This document shows positions 33,404 through 40,386 of a DNA stretch of 64,000 nucleotides, one piece after another (positions within the stretch are counted from its first letter, which is position 1; each line of letters opens with the position of its first letter). Below the pieces are notes generated by a model, which saw nothing but the letters and a program-made list of their open reading frames with translations, searched no databases and was not told the DNA's origin. Both the position numbers and the translations under genes were made by a program. Where the stretch lies: the NCBI GenBank assembly GCA_026002995.1, contig BPGK01000001.1, forward strand, positions 1,426,001-1,490,000. The letters are read 5' to 3'. The DNA is from Gaiellaceae bacterium. GTDB taxonomy: Bacteria; Actinomycetota; Thermoleophilia; Gaiellales; Gaiellaceae.

Positions 33404-34009
33404 ATGCGCGTGACGAAGGTGAGCGTGCGCCGGACCTGCGCCGTCTGCGAGCGTACGCTGCTCCAGGGCGAGCACGCATACCGCTTCTCGCCGGACGGTG
33501 TCGAGTTCGTGGACGTCTGCCCGCTCTGCCAGGAGGTCGCGCTCGACTACGGCTGGGCGCGTGAAGGTGGGCCGATGTCGCCAGTACTCACGCCGCGCGG
33601 CCGGCGTAGGCGATCTCGCTGGGCACAGCTCCTCGGCGGTGGGAACGGCGAGACGAAGCCGGTCGTCCCCGAGCCCGTCCTCCGGCGGCTGTCGGAGTCC
33701 GAGGCCGCGCTCGTCGAGGCAGCCGACCTCTTCAACGCAAGCCTGTTCACGCGCACTGTTCAGGGCGTCGCGCGTGCGCTCGGCTCGCCGCTCGTCTCCA
33801 TCGTGCCGCTCTCAGGCGTCACCGGCGAGGTCGTGCTCACCTTCGCCTGGGAGATCACCTGGTACCAGTACCGCATCGTCCCGGAGGCGCCGCAGCCGGT
33901 TCGGCTCGAGGAGCGTGGAAGCGATCTCTCCGAGATCGAGGCCGCGTTCACGAGCTGGAACGCGCAGCTCGACGAGTCGGGACGCGTCGTTCCCGACGTC
34001 GCCAGGTAG
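33404..34009 (+). CDS. Zinc-ribbon protein of unknown function
   Basis: A 201-residue protein. The N-terminus carries two CxxC knuckles (CAVC near residue 12 and CPLC near residue 39), a likely zinc ribbon. A basic, flexible segment (PRGRRRRSRWAQLLGGG) follows. The C-terminal half is an alpha/beta domain with ASLFTRTVQGVARALGSP and LTFAWEITWYQYRIV. The layout suggests nucleic-acid or protein binding with a separate ligand or partner domain. I recognise no characterised family. Confidence 0.65.
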   Translation: MRVTKVSVRRTCAVCERTLLQGEHAYRFSPDGVEFVDVCPLCQEVALDYGWAREGGPMSPVLTPRGRRRRSRWAQLLGGGNGETKPVVPEPVLRRLSESEAALVEAADLFNASLFTRTVQGVARALGSPLVSIVPLSGVTGEVVLTFAWEITWYQYRIVPEAPQPVRLEERGSDLSEIEAAFTSWNAQLDESGRVVPDVAR

Positions 34010-34072
34010 TCCGCAGCCGCCGGGGCGCGGGCTGCGCCCGGCGCTCCGGAGAGAAGCACGCGACGTCGGGCG

Positions 34073-34078
34073 TATGAT
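34073..34078 (+). promoter_or_regulatory. -10 hexamer TATGAT for a leaderless start
   Basis: TATGAT followed by 7 bases and ATG 34086. Confidence 0.5.
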
Positions 34079-34085
34079 CGGACCC

Positions 34086-35576
34086 ATGGCTACCACGCTG
34101 ACACACCACCGGAACTACATCGACGGGGAGTGGGTCGTCGCCGCCTCCGGCGAGACCTTCGACTCCACGAGCCCTGCCGACGGCGAACACATCGGAACGT
34201 TCCCGCGCTCGGGTGCCGAGGACGTCGACCGTGCTGTCGCGGCTGCGAAGGCGGCATTCGACGAGTGGCGTCTCGTGCCGGCCCCGAAGCGTGGGGAGAT
34301 CCTCTTCCGCTTCGCGCAGCTCCTCGTCGAGCAGAAGGACGCCCTCGCCGATCTCATGACCCACGAGATGGGGAAGGTGAAGGCCGAAGCCGGCGGCGAT
34401 GTCCAGGAAGCGATCGACATGAGCTACTACATGGGCGGAGAGGGCCGTCGCCTGTTCGGGCAGACGACGCCGTCCGAGCTGCGCGACAAGTTCCAGATGT
34501 CGGTGCGGATGCCCATCGGGGTGATCGGCGCGATCACGCCGTGGAACTTCCCGATTGCGATCCCGTCGTGGAAGATCGCGCCGGCCCTCGTCGCCGGGAA
34601 CACCGTCGTCTTCAAGCCCGCTACGGACACACCTGCGCTCGGCCAGCGCTTCGTCGAGCTGCTCGTCGAGGCTGGCGTCCCGAAGGGAGTCGTGAACATC
34701 GTGCACGGCGGAGGCGGCGCGGTCGGTGAGCGTCTCGTCCGACATCCGGACGTGCGGGTGATCTCCTTGACCGGATCGCGGGAGACCGGGGTAAAGGTGC
34801 TCCACGCCGCGGCAGACAGTCTCAAGCACGTGCACCTCGAGCTCGGCGGCAAGAACGCGGTCATCGTCATGGAGGACGCCGACCTCGATCTGGCCGTCGA
34901 CGGGATCATCTGGTCGGCGTTCGGGACGTCTGGGCAGCGCTGCACGGCGGCGAGCCGCGTCATCGCGCACGAGTCCGTCTACGATGCGCTCGCGTCCCGA
35001 CTCGTCGCGCGCGCGGAGTCGCTCCGACTCGGGGTCGGCTGGGACGACGCGACCGACGTCGGCCCGGTGATCAACCGCGCCGCGCTCGAGAAGATCCACT
35101 CGTACACGCAGATCGGTATCGACGAGGGCGCCACGCTCCTGACGGGCGGCGAGATCGCGACCGAAGGCGACCTCGCCAAGGGCTTCTACTACCGACCGAC
35201 GATCTTCGGCGACGTCGACCCACAGATGCGGATCGCACAGGAGGAGATCTTCGGGCCGGTGCTCTCGCTGATCAGGGCACGCGACGAGGCCGACGCGATC
35301 CGCATCTCGAACGGGGTGCGGTACGGCCTCTCGTCCTCGATCTTCACCCGCGACGTGAACCGTGCCTTCCGTGCGATGCGCGACCTCGAGGCAGGGATCA
35401 CGTACATCAACGCGGGAACGATCGGCGCCGAGGTGCATCTGCCCTTCGGTGGCGTCAAGGAGACCGGCAACGGCCACCGCGAGGCCGGTCAGGCCGCACT
35501 CGACGTGTTCACCGAGTGGAAGTCGGTCTACGTCGACTACTCGGGGATGTTGCAACGCGCCCAGATCGACACGTAG
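34086..35576 (+). CDS. NAD(P)-dependent aldehyde dehydrogenase
   Basis: A 496-residue enzyme. The catalytic cysteine is C286 (SGQRCTA), the general base is E252 (LELGGKN), and PWNFP near residue 155 lies in the cofactor site. The overall sequence (RNYIDGEWV opening, FQMSVRMPIGVIGAITPWNFP) resembles aminoadipate- or 2-oxoglutarate-semialdehyde dehydrogenases. Exact substrate is unknown. It has its own leaderless promoter and is followed 9 bp later by a small NIF3-related gene. Confidence 0.9.
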   Translation: MATTLTHHRNYIDGEWVVAASGETFDSTSPADGEHIGTFPRSGAEDVDRAVAAAKAAFDEWRLVPAPKRGEILFRFAQLLVEQKDALADLMTHEMGKVKAEAGGDVQEAIDMSYYMGGEGRRLFGQTTPSELRDKFQMSVRMPIGVIGAITPWNFPIAIPSWKIAPALVAGNTVVFKPATDTPALGQRFVELLVEAGVPKGVVNIVHGGGGAVGERLVRHPDVRVISLTGSRETGVKVLHAAADSLKHVHLELGGKNAVIVMEDADLDLAVDGIIWSAFGTSGQRCTAASRVIAHESVYDALASRLVARAESLRLGVGWDDATDVGPVINRAALEKIHSYTQIGIDEGATLLTGGEIATEGDLAKGFYYRPTIFGDVDPQMRIAQEEIFGPVLSLIRARDEADAIRISNGVRYGLSSSIFTRDVNRAFRAMRDLEAGITYINAGTIGAEVHLPFGGVKETGNGHREAGQAALDVFTEWKSVYVDYSGMLQRAQIDT

Positions 35577-35585
35577 AGGCGAAGC

Positions 35586-35921
35586 GTGCCTCGCCCCCGT
35601 CCGCCGACACGGTGCAAGCTCGTCTGGTTCGTGCCCGAGGACGCGCTCGACGCGACGCGCGATGCCGTCTTCGCCGCGGGCGCCGGGCGGATCGGCGACT
35701 ACGCGCGTTGCTCCTGGTACGCGGCGGGCACAGGGACATTCCTCGGCGGCGAGAGCACCGCGCCCGCTGTCGGAGAGCGGGGGAGGGAGGAGCGGGTTGC
35801 CGAGCTCCGCGTCGAGACCGTCGTTCCCGCCGACCGGCTTGCGGCGGTCGTGGCCGCGCTGCGCGCAGCGCACCCGTACGAGGAGCCGGCCTACGACATC
35901 TACCCGCTTCTCGACGTGTGA
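35586..35921 (+). CDS. Stand-alone NIF3/YqfO PII-like domain protein
   Basis: A 111-residue protein with CKLVWFVPEDALDATRDAVFAAGAGRIGDY at the start and AHPYEEPAYDIYPL at the end. These are the hallmarks of the CutA/PII-like insert domain of NIF3/YqfO proteins, here without the surrounding metal-binding NIF3 domains. Free-standing copies are known in many bacteria but their role is unclear. GTG start 9 bp after the aldehyde dehydrogenase stop. Confidence 0.75.
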   Translation: MPRPRPPTRCKLVWFVPEDALDATRDAVFAAGAGRIGDYARCSWYAAGTGTFLGGESTAPAVGERGREERVAELRVETVVPADRLAAVVAALRAAHPYEEPAYDIYPLLDV

Positions 35922-36021
35922 CCACGACAAGCGCCCCAGCGTGTTGCAGGGTCGCCTCGTGCCGGCCGCTAAGCGCTCTAGTACGTCCCCGGTACAGCCT
36001 GTTGTAGGGCGGGGATACCTG

Positions 36022-36426
36022 GTGAAGGCGAAGCTCTACACAGATGGTGGCTCCCGCGGAAACCCCGGGCCCGCGGCGTACGCGTACGTGCTCGAGACCG
36101 AGGACGGCGCCGTGCTGGATGCGCGCAGTGAAGCGATCGGCGTCGCCACGAACAACGTCGCCGAGTACCGTGGGCTCGTCGCCGGTCTGGAGCGAGCCGT
36201 GGAGGCAGGGGTGGACGAGCTCGAGGTGGTCTCCGACTCGGAGCTGCTCGTGAAGCAGATGCGGGGCGAGTACCGAGTCAGGAACCGCGGACTCCACCCG
36301 CTCTTCCTCCAAGCCTCGCGGCTCGCGCGCCAGATCCAACGGGTCACCTACACGGCCGTGCGCCGCGAGCACAACGAGCTCGCAGACCGCCTCGTGAACG
36401 AGGCGCTGAATCGCGCCGCGTCCTGA
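36022..36426 (+). CDS. RNase HI-family (reverse-transcriptase-like) protein
   Basis: A 134-residue RNase H fold. The acidic active-site residues are in place: D8 (YTDGGSRGNPG), E48 (NNVAEYRGL), D72 (VSDSELL) and a late aspartate in NELADRLVNEA. It would cleave RNA in RNA-DNA hybrids. It is the short form without the N-terminal hybrid-binding domain. GTG 36022 has only a weak GGGG upstream, and no good -10 hexamer is seen, so the start is moderately sure. Confidence 0.85.
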   Translation: MKAKLYTDGGSRGNPGPAAYAYVLETEDGAVLDARSEAIGVATNNVAEYRGLVAGLERAVEAGVDELEVVSDSELLVKQMRGEYRVRNRGLHPLFLQASRLARQIQRVTYTAVRREHNELADRLVNEALNRAAS

Positions 36427-36492
36427 GGACGTGTCCAGACTGGACGCGTCCGAACCCGGCGCGAAGCCAGCCAGCGAGCGACCTGCGACGAG

Positions 36493-36507
36493 AGGTGTCT
36501 GACACCT
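36493..36507. repeat. Short palindrome AGGTGTC-T-GACACCT
   Basis: A 15-bp perfect palindrome (7-bp arms) in the gene-free stretch before tRNA-Gly. It shares the centre GTCTGAC with the element at 22444-22454. It could be part of a dispersed family. Confidence 0.4.
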
Positions 36508-36609
36508 TGTCCACAGCGGAGCGACCACGAGGAGCGCGTGCGTACGGTGGCCCCCCAACGCCGTGTCGGAACGCCCCCTCTGGCGTCGGATCTCGGGCGG
36601 AACCCCGGC

Positions 36610-36615
36610 TATACT
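36610..36615 (+). promoter_or_regulatory. -10 hexamer TATACT of tRNA-Gly
   Basis: TATACT lies 11 bases before the tRNA-Gly 5' end. Confidence 0.45.
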
Positions 36616-36626
36616 GGCTAGCGCGT

Positions 36627-36700
36627 GCGGATGTAGCTCAGTTGGCTAGAGCGTCTGCTTGCCATGCAGAAGGTCGTGGGTTCGAGTCCCATCATCCGCT
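36627..36700 (+). tRNA. tRNA-Gly (anticodon GCC)
   Basis: GCGGATG pairs with CATCCGC across the acceptor stem. The D-arm GCTCAGTTGGCTAGAGC, the anticodon stem TCTGC/GCAGA with loop TTGCCAT (anticodon GCC), and the T-arm GTGGGTTCGAGTCCCAT are all present. The discriminator is T and CCA is not encoded. Confidence 0.96.
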
Positions 36701-36999
36701 CTCAGGGAGGATCTGGCGGAGATCGGGCCGTTTATCAGGGGGTAACGTCCTCTCTGTGACAGGCATTTTCGCCCGTCCGCCACCCAATCGTTGCGCGATC
36801 CGATCGCCGGCCCCGGAGCCGTTGACACCCGGGTGTTCGCGGGGCTTGCGCGGCCGCACGGGCAGAGGCAGAGGCAGGGTAGATCCCGCAGCTGGGGCAG
36901 CCTCCGTACGAGACCACACTCGCAGCGGTCGAGCTCGGCATCGGGGTGCTCCGCTCGACGAGCAGGCGCCGGCTAGCGTGAGGGCTACGATCCTGCCGC
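36701..36999. other. Intergenic stretch without a convincing gene
   Basis: The 299 bp between tRNA-Gly and the M16 protease gene hold no supported gene. Open frames here are short or derive from the tRNA. A frame at about 36893-36979 reads as a plausible C-terminal fragment (PQLGQPPYETT... RRRLA, then stop) but has no start, so it may be a gene remnant or chance. Its end precedes the protease promoter. Confidence 0.5.
36986..36991 (+). promoter_or_regulatory. -10 hexamer TACGAT for a leaderless start
   Basis: TACGAT followed by 8 bases and ATG 37000. Confidence 0.5.
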
Positions 37000-38283
37000 A
37001 TGGCGAAGCATCGCCTCTCCGAGCTTCCGACCGGCGAGCGCGTGGTCAGCGAGCGCCTGCCGGGCGTCCGCTCCGTTGCGCTCGGGCTCTGGGTCGGAAC
37101 CGGCTCGCGGGACGAGCCGGAGGCACGCGCGGGCGTCGCGCACTTCATCGAGCACCTGCTCTTCCGCGGCTCATCCCGCTACTCCGCCCTCGAGATCGCG
37201 GAGATCTTCGACGCGCTCGGCGGGGAGCTGAACGCGGCCACCTCCCGCGAGACGACCGCCGTCTACGCGCGCGTCGCCGACAGTCATCTCGAGACCGCCC
37301 TCGACGTGATGGCGGACATGGTCTACCGGCCGACGTTCGCAGACGTCGATCTCGAGCGGGAGGTGGTTCTCGAGGAGATCGCGATGGTGGACGACACCCC
37401 GCACGACCTCGTCCACGACCTGGCCGCGGAGGCGGTGTTCGGAGGCCACCCGCTCGGCCGCCCCGTGATCGGACGAGCCGAGGTCATCGCGTCGGTGTCG
37501 CGCCGCGCGCTCAGCGCATACCACAAACGGGCATATGCCGGTCCTCGGGTCGTACTCGCAGCGGCTGGGAGCGTCGCGCACGAGCGGCTCCTCGAGCTCT
37601 TCGCGGCGCGGATCGCAGGGCGCGCGAGCGTCGACGGCCTCCGCCGGAAGCCGCTGCGTCGGCTGCCGGCGCCGAGCACGCGCTTCCTGCGGAAGGACAC
37701 CGAGCAGTACCACGTCTGCCTCGCCGGGCCCGGACTCGCGCGGAACGACGAGCGCCGCTTCGCTGCTGCGTTGCTCGACGCGATCGTCGGTGGGTCTGCG
37801 TCCTCCCGCCTCTTCCAGGAGATTCGCGAGAAGCGAGGCCTCGCGTACTCCGTCTATAGCTACACCTCGCAGTACGAGGAGACGGGGCAGATCGGACTCT
37901 ACGTCGGCACGCGTGAGGAGCACCTCGCCGAGTGCCTCGCCATCGTCGTGGAGTGCCTAGCCGATGTCGCCGCCGGCAACGTCTCGGCAGCCGAGCTCTC
38001 CCGGGCGAAGGAGAACGTCAAGGGGCGGCTGCTCCTTTCCCTCGAGTCGACCTCGAACCGGATGACGCGGCTCGGCCAGGCAGTCGTCACAGGGGTGCCC
38101 ATCCTCGGTGTCCCGGAAGTCGTTCGCCGCACCGAGGCCGTGACAGGCGCGGACGTCGCCGACCTCGCAAGCGAGCTCTTCGACCCCGAGCGGCTGTCCG
38201 TCGCGGGCATCGGCCCGAGCGAGGAGGCGTTCGAGGCCGCTGTCGCCGGCATCAGCTCGGCGCTCATCCCGAGGGCGGCGTGA
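37000..38283 (+). CDS. M16-family zinc protease (processing-peptidase-like)
   Basis: A 427-residue single-unit M16 protease. The inverted zinc motif HFIEH (residues 48-52, HxxEH) is present with the third ligand in LEEIAM near 125. The later R/Y motif (REKRGLAYSVYSY) completes the active site. In many bacteria this gene lies between pnp and dapB; here pnp is missing and a tRNA gene lies upstream. The stop overlaps the dapB start by one base. Confidence 0.92.
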   Translation: MAKHRLSELPTGERVVSERLPGVRSVALGLWVGTGSRDEPEARAGVAHFIEHLLFRGSSRYSALEIAEIFDALGGELNAATSRETTAVYARVADSHLETALDVMADMVYRPTFADVDLEREVVLEEIAMVDDTPHDLVHDLAAEAVFGGHPLGRPVIGRAEVIASVSRRALSAYHKRAYAGPRVVLAAAGSVAHERLLELFAARIAGRASVDGLRRKPLRRLPAPSTRFLRKDTEQYHVCLAGPGLARNDERRFAAALLDAIVGGSASSRLFQEIREKRGLAYSVYSYTSQYEETGQIGLYVGTREEHLAECLAIVVECLADVAAGNVSAAELSRAKENVKGRLLLSLESTSNRMTRLGQAVVTGVPILGVPEVVRRTEAVTGADVADLASELFDPERLSVAGIGPSEEAFEAAVAGISSALIPRAA

Positions 38284-38903
38284 TGCGCGTCGCGTTGTAC
38301 GGCGCGGGAGGCAAGGTCGGGTCGCTCCTCGTCCCTGCGCTCGAAGCTGCGGGCCACGACGTCGTCGACGCGCGCGCGTCGGGCCCGAGCGGCTGTGGCG
38401 CAGCGATCGACTTCACGCGCCCAGACGCCGTCGTCGCGAACGTCCACGCATGCCTCGCGGCTGGCGTGCCCGTCGTCGTAGGAACGACGGGGTTCGATCT
38501 CGACGAGCTCGACCGTGCGGCGCGCGCCGCCGGCATCCCGTGCTTCCATGCGCCGAACTTCGCGCTCGGCGCCGTGCTGATGATGCGCTTCGCCGAGGAG
38601 GCTGCCCGCACCTTTCCGCGGGCGGAGATCGTCGAGCTCCACTTCGAGGGCAAGCGCGACGCACCCTCGGGCACGGCGAAGGCGACGGCGGCGCGTATGG
38701 GCACGAATCCCGTCATCCACTCCGTCCGGCTCCCTGGGCTCGTCGCCCACCAGGAGGTCATCTTCGGCGGCCGAGGCGAGACACTGACGATCCGGCACGA
38801 CACGACATCCCGGGAGGCCTTCGTCCCAGGCGTCCTGCTCGCCCTCGAGCGGGTGCGCGACCTGCCCGCTGGCCTGACCGTCGGACTCGAGGAGCTCCTG
38901 TGA
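38283..38903 (+). CDS. dapB: 4-hydroxy-tetrahydrodipicolinate reductase (short form)
   Basis: A 206-residue reductase, shorter than the usual 240-270. The N-terminal Rossmann motif is GAGGKVG, then VVGTTGF, and the substrate-binding ELHFEGKRDAPSGTA block. In E. coli this block is HHRHKVDAPSGTA; here one histidine and the catalytic lysine remain, and the second histidine is replaced by F. It reduces the DapA product with NAD(P)H in lysine/diaminopimelate synthesis. It overlaps the M16 and macro-domain genes on each side. Confidence 0.88.
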   Translation: MRVALYGAGGKVGSLLVPALEAAGHDVVDARASGPSGCGAAIDFTRPDAVVANVHACLAAGVPVVVGTTGFDLDELDRAARAAGIPCFHAPNFALGAVLMMRFAEEAARTFPRAEIVELHFEGKRDAPSGTAKATAARMGTNPVIHSVRLPGLVAHQEVIFGGRGETLTIRHDTTSREAFVPGVLLALERVRDLPAGLTVGLEELL

Positions 38904-39382
38904 TCACCTTCGTCGTCGGCGACCTCACCGAGCAGCGCGTGGACGCGATCGTCAATGCAGCCAACGAGCAGCTCGCTCCGGGAGGGGGCGTCTGCGGGGC
39001 GATCCGACGTGCGGGCGGCGACGAGATCTTCGAGGAGTGCGCGCGGCTCGGCGGCTGCGCGACCGGGGATGCGAAGGCGACCGGGGCGGGGCGTCTTCCC
39101 GCGACGTACGTCATCCACGCCGTCGGGCCCGTGTGGCGGGACGGCTTGAGCGGCGAGCCGCAGCTTCTCGCCTCCGCGTACCGGCGCTCGCTCGAGGTGG
39201 CCGCCGAGCTCGGCTGCCGCACGATCGCCTTCCCGGCCCTCTCGACGGGAATCTACGGCTATCCGCCCGAGCTCGCGGCGCCGATCGCGGTCGCGGCCGC
39301 ACGAGAGCTCGAGGATCGCTTCGACGAGATCCGCTTCGTCTTCCTCGACGAGGCGACGAGGGACCTCTACGCGAGCTCGTAG
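38900..39382 (+). CDS. Macro-domain protein (MacroD/YmdB type)
   Basis: A 160-residue macrodomain. DAIVNAANEQLAPGGGVCGAIRRAGG is the ADP-ribose binding signature, and STGIYGYP the later loop that closes over the ligand. Macrodomains of this class bind ADP-ribose and remove O-acetyl- or mono-ADP-ribose. GTG 38900 overlaps the dapB stop (GTGA), so it is translated with lysine genes although no metabolic link is obvious. Confidence 0.9.
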   Translation: MITFVVGDLTEQRVDAIVNAANEQLAPGGGVCGAIRRAGGDEIFEECARLGGCATGDAKATGAGRLPATYVIHAVGPVWRDGLSGEPQLLASAYRRSLEVAAELGCRTIAFPALSTGIYGYPPELAAPIAVAAARELEDRFDEIRFVFLDEATRDLYASS

Positions 39383-39451
39383 GATCGGAGCCGCTGGCAG
39401 GTACATGACGAGCTCTCAGCGAGCGGGACTGCGCCTCTCCCTCCCGTGACG

Positions 39452-39457
39452 TAGGAT
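39452..39457 (+). promoter_or_regulatory. -10 hexamer TAGGAT for leaderless dapA
   Basis: TAGGAT followed by 8 bases and GTG 39466. Confidence 0.5.
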
Positions 39458-39465
39458 CGAGGGTC

Positions 39466-40347
39466 GTGCTGGGCGAGATCCTGACGGCGATCGTCACGCC
39501 CTTCCGGGCCGACGGGTCGGTAGACCTCGGCCGCTTCCGTGCGCTCGCCTCCTACCTCGTCGACAACGGCTCGGATGGCCTCGTCGTCACAGGGACGACC
39601 GGCGAGTCACCCACCCTCTCCGACGCCGAGCGCTTGGCGCTGTACGAGGCGGCGCTCGACGAGGTCGGCGACCGGGCGAGCGTGGTCGCGGGCACCGGCA
39701 CGTACTCGACTGACCATTCAGTCGACCTCACGGAGCGCGCCCATGAGCTCGGCGTGCACGGCTTCCTCGTCGTCACGCCCTACTACTCGAAGCCACCCGC
39801 GCGGGGGATCGTCCGCCACTTCGAAGCGATCGCCTCGGTGACTGACCGTTCAGTCATCGTCTACAACATCCCCGGCCGCGTCGTCCTGAACCTCGACACC
39901 GAGACGATCGCGCGTCTCGCGGAGATCCCGAACGTGACCGCGGTGAAGCAGGCCAACCCCGATCTCGACCAGGCGCGAGCGATCGTCGAGCTCGGGCTCG
40001 ACCTCTACGCGGGTGACGACGATCTCGTCTTCCCGTTCCTCGAGCTCGGTGGCGTGGGGGGAATCTGCGTCCACACCCACGTGGTCGGCCCACGCGTGAA
40101 GGAGATGGTGCGGCGCTACCGGACAGGCGACGTCGACGGCGCTCGGGCGCTCGACCGCGAGCTCGCGCCGGCGATCGACCTCCTGCGCGTGGTCGTGAAC
40201 CCGATCGCGATCAAGTGCGCCCTGAACCTCCTCGGCCACGAGGTCGGTGGCCTGCGCCTCCCGCTCGTCGAGGCGACGGAGGAGGAACGCGCGGAGGTGC
40301 GCGCGTGCCTCGAGCGCCTAGGCCTGCTCGCGCCGGCGACGGTCTGA
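39466..40347 (+). CDS. dapA: 4-hydroxy-tetrahydrodipicolinate synthase
   Basis: A 293-residue TIM-barrel aldolase condensing pyruvate and aspartate semialdehyde. K161 (TAVKQAN) is the Schiff-base lysine, Y133 (IVYNIPGR) and the GTTGES loop (43-48) complete the active site, and R138 in NIPGR binds the substrate carboxylate. This is a canonical DapA, unlike the paralogue at 25408. Two TetR-operator-like palindromes lie inside its coding sequence (39706 and 39839). Confidence 0.95.
   Translation: MLGEILTAIVTPFRADGSVDLGRFRALASYLVDNGSDGLVVTGTTGESPTLSDAERLALYEAALDEVGDRASVVAGTGTYSTDHSVDLTERAHELGVHGFLVVTPYYSKPPARGIVRHFEAIASVTDRSVIVYNIPGRVVLNLDTETIARLAEIPNVTAVKQANPDLDQARAIVELGLDLYAGDDDLVFPFLELGGVGGICVHTHVVGPRVKEMVRRYRTGDVDGARALDRELAPAIDLLRVVVNPIAIKCALNLLGHEVGGLRLPLVEATEEERAEVRACLERLGLLAPATV
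39706..39725. promoter_or_regulatory. Operator-like palindrome 1 inside dapA
   Basis: TCGACTGA-CCAT-TCAGTCGA has perfect 8-bp arms around a 4-base centre. It shares the core GACTGACC.TTCAGTC with the second copy 133 bp downstream and resembles operators of TetR-family repressors. Confidence 0.4.
39839..39856. promoter_or_regulatory. Operator-like palindrome 2 inside dapA
   Basis: TGACTGA-CCGT-TCAGTCA has perfect 7-bp arms around a 4-base centre, the same spacing and core as the copy at 39706-39725. Confidence 0.4.
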
Positions 40348-40371
40348 GGCGGCGCGGTCGTCCGGCATCCG

Positions 40372-40377
40372 TAGACT
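40372..40377 (+). promoter_or_regulatory. -10 hexamer TAGACT for a leaderless start
   Basis: TAGACT followed by 9 bases and ATG 40387. Confidence 0.45.
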
Positions 40378-40386
40378 CGACGCGAC

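Noticed and set aside
36646-36828. A 60-residue minus-strand frame containing DDGTRTHDLLHGKQ
   Set aside because: It is read through the tRNA-Gly gene; this DGTRTHD-type frame is a well-known false product of tRNA sequence.
36891-36979. Possible C-terminal gene fragment before the M16 protease
   Set aside because: It has an in-frame stop just upstream, no start codon and no recognised family, so I describe it only as part of the intergenic stretch.
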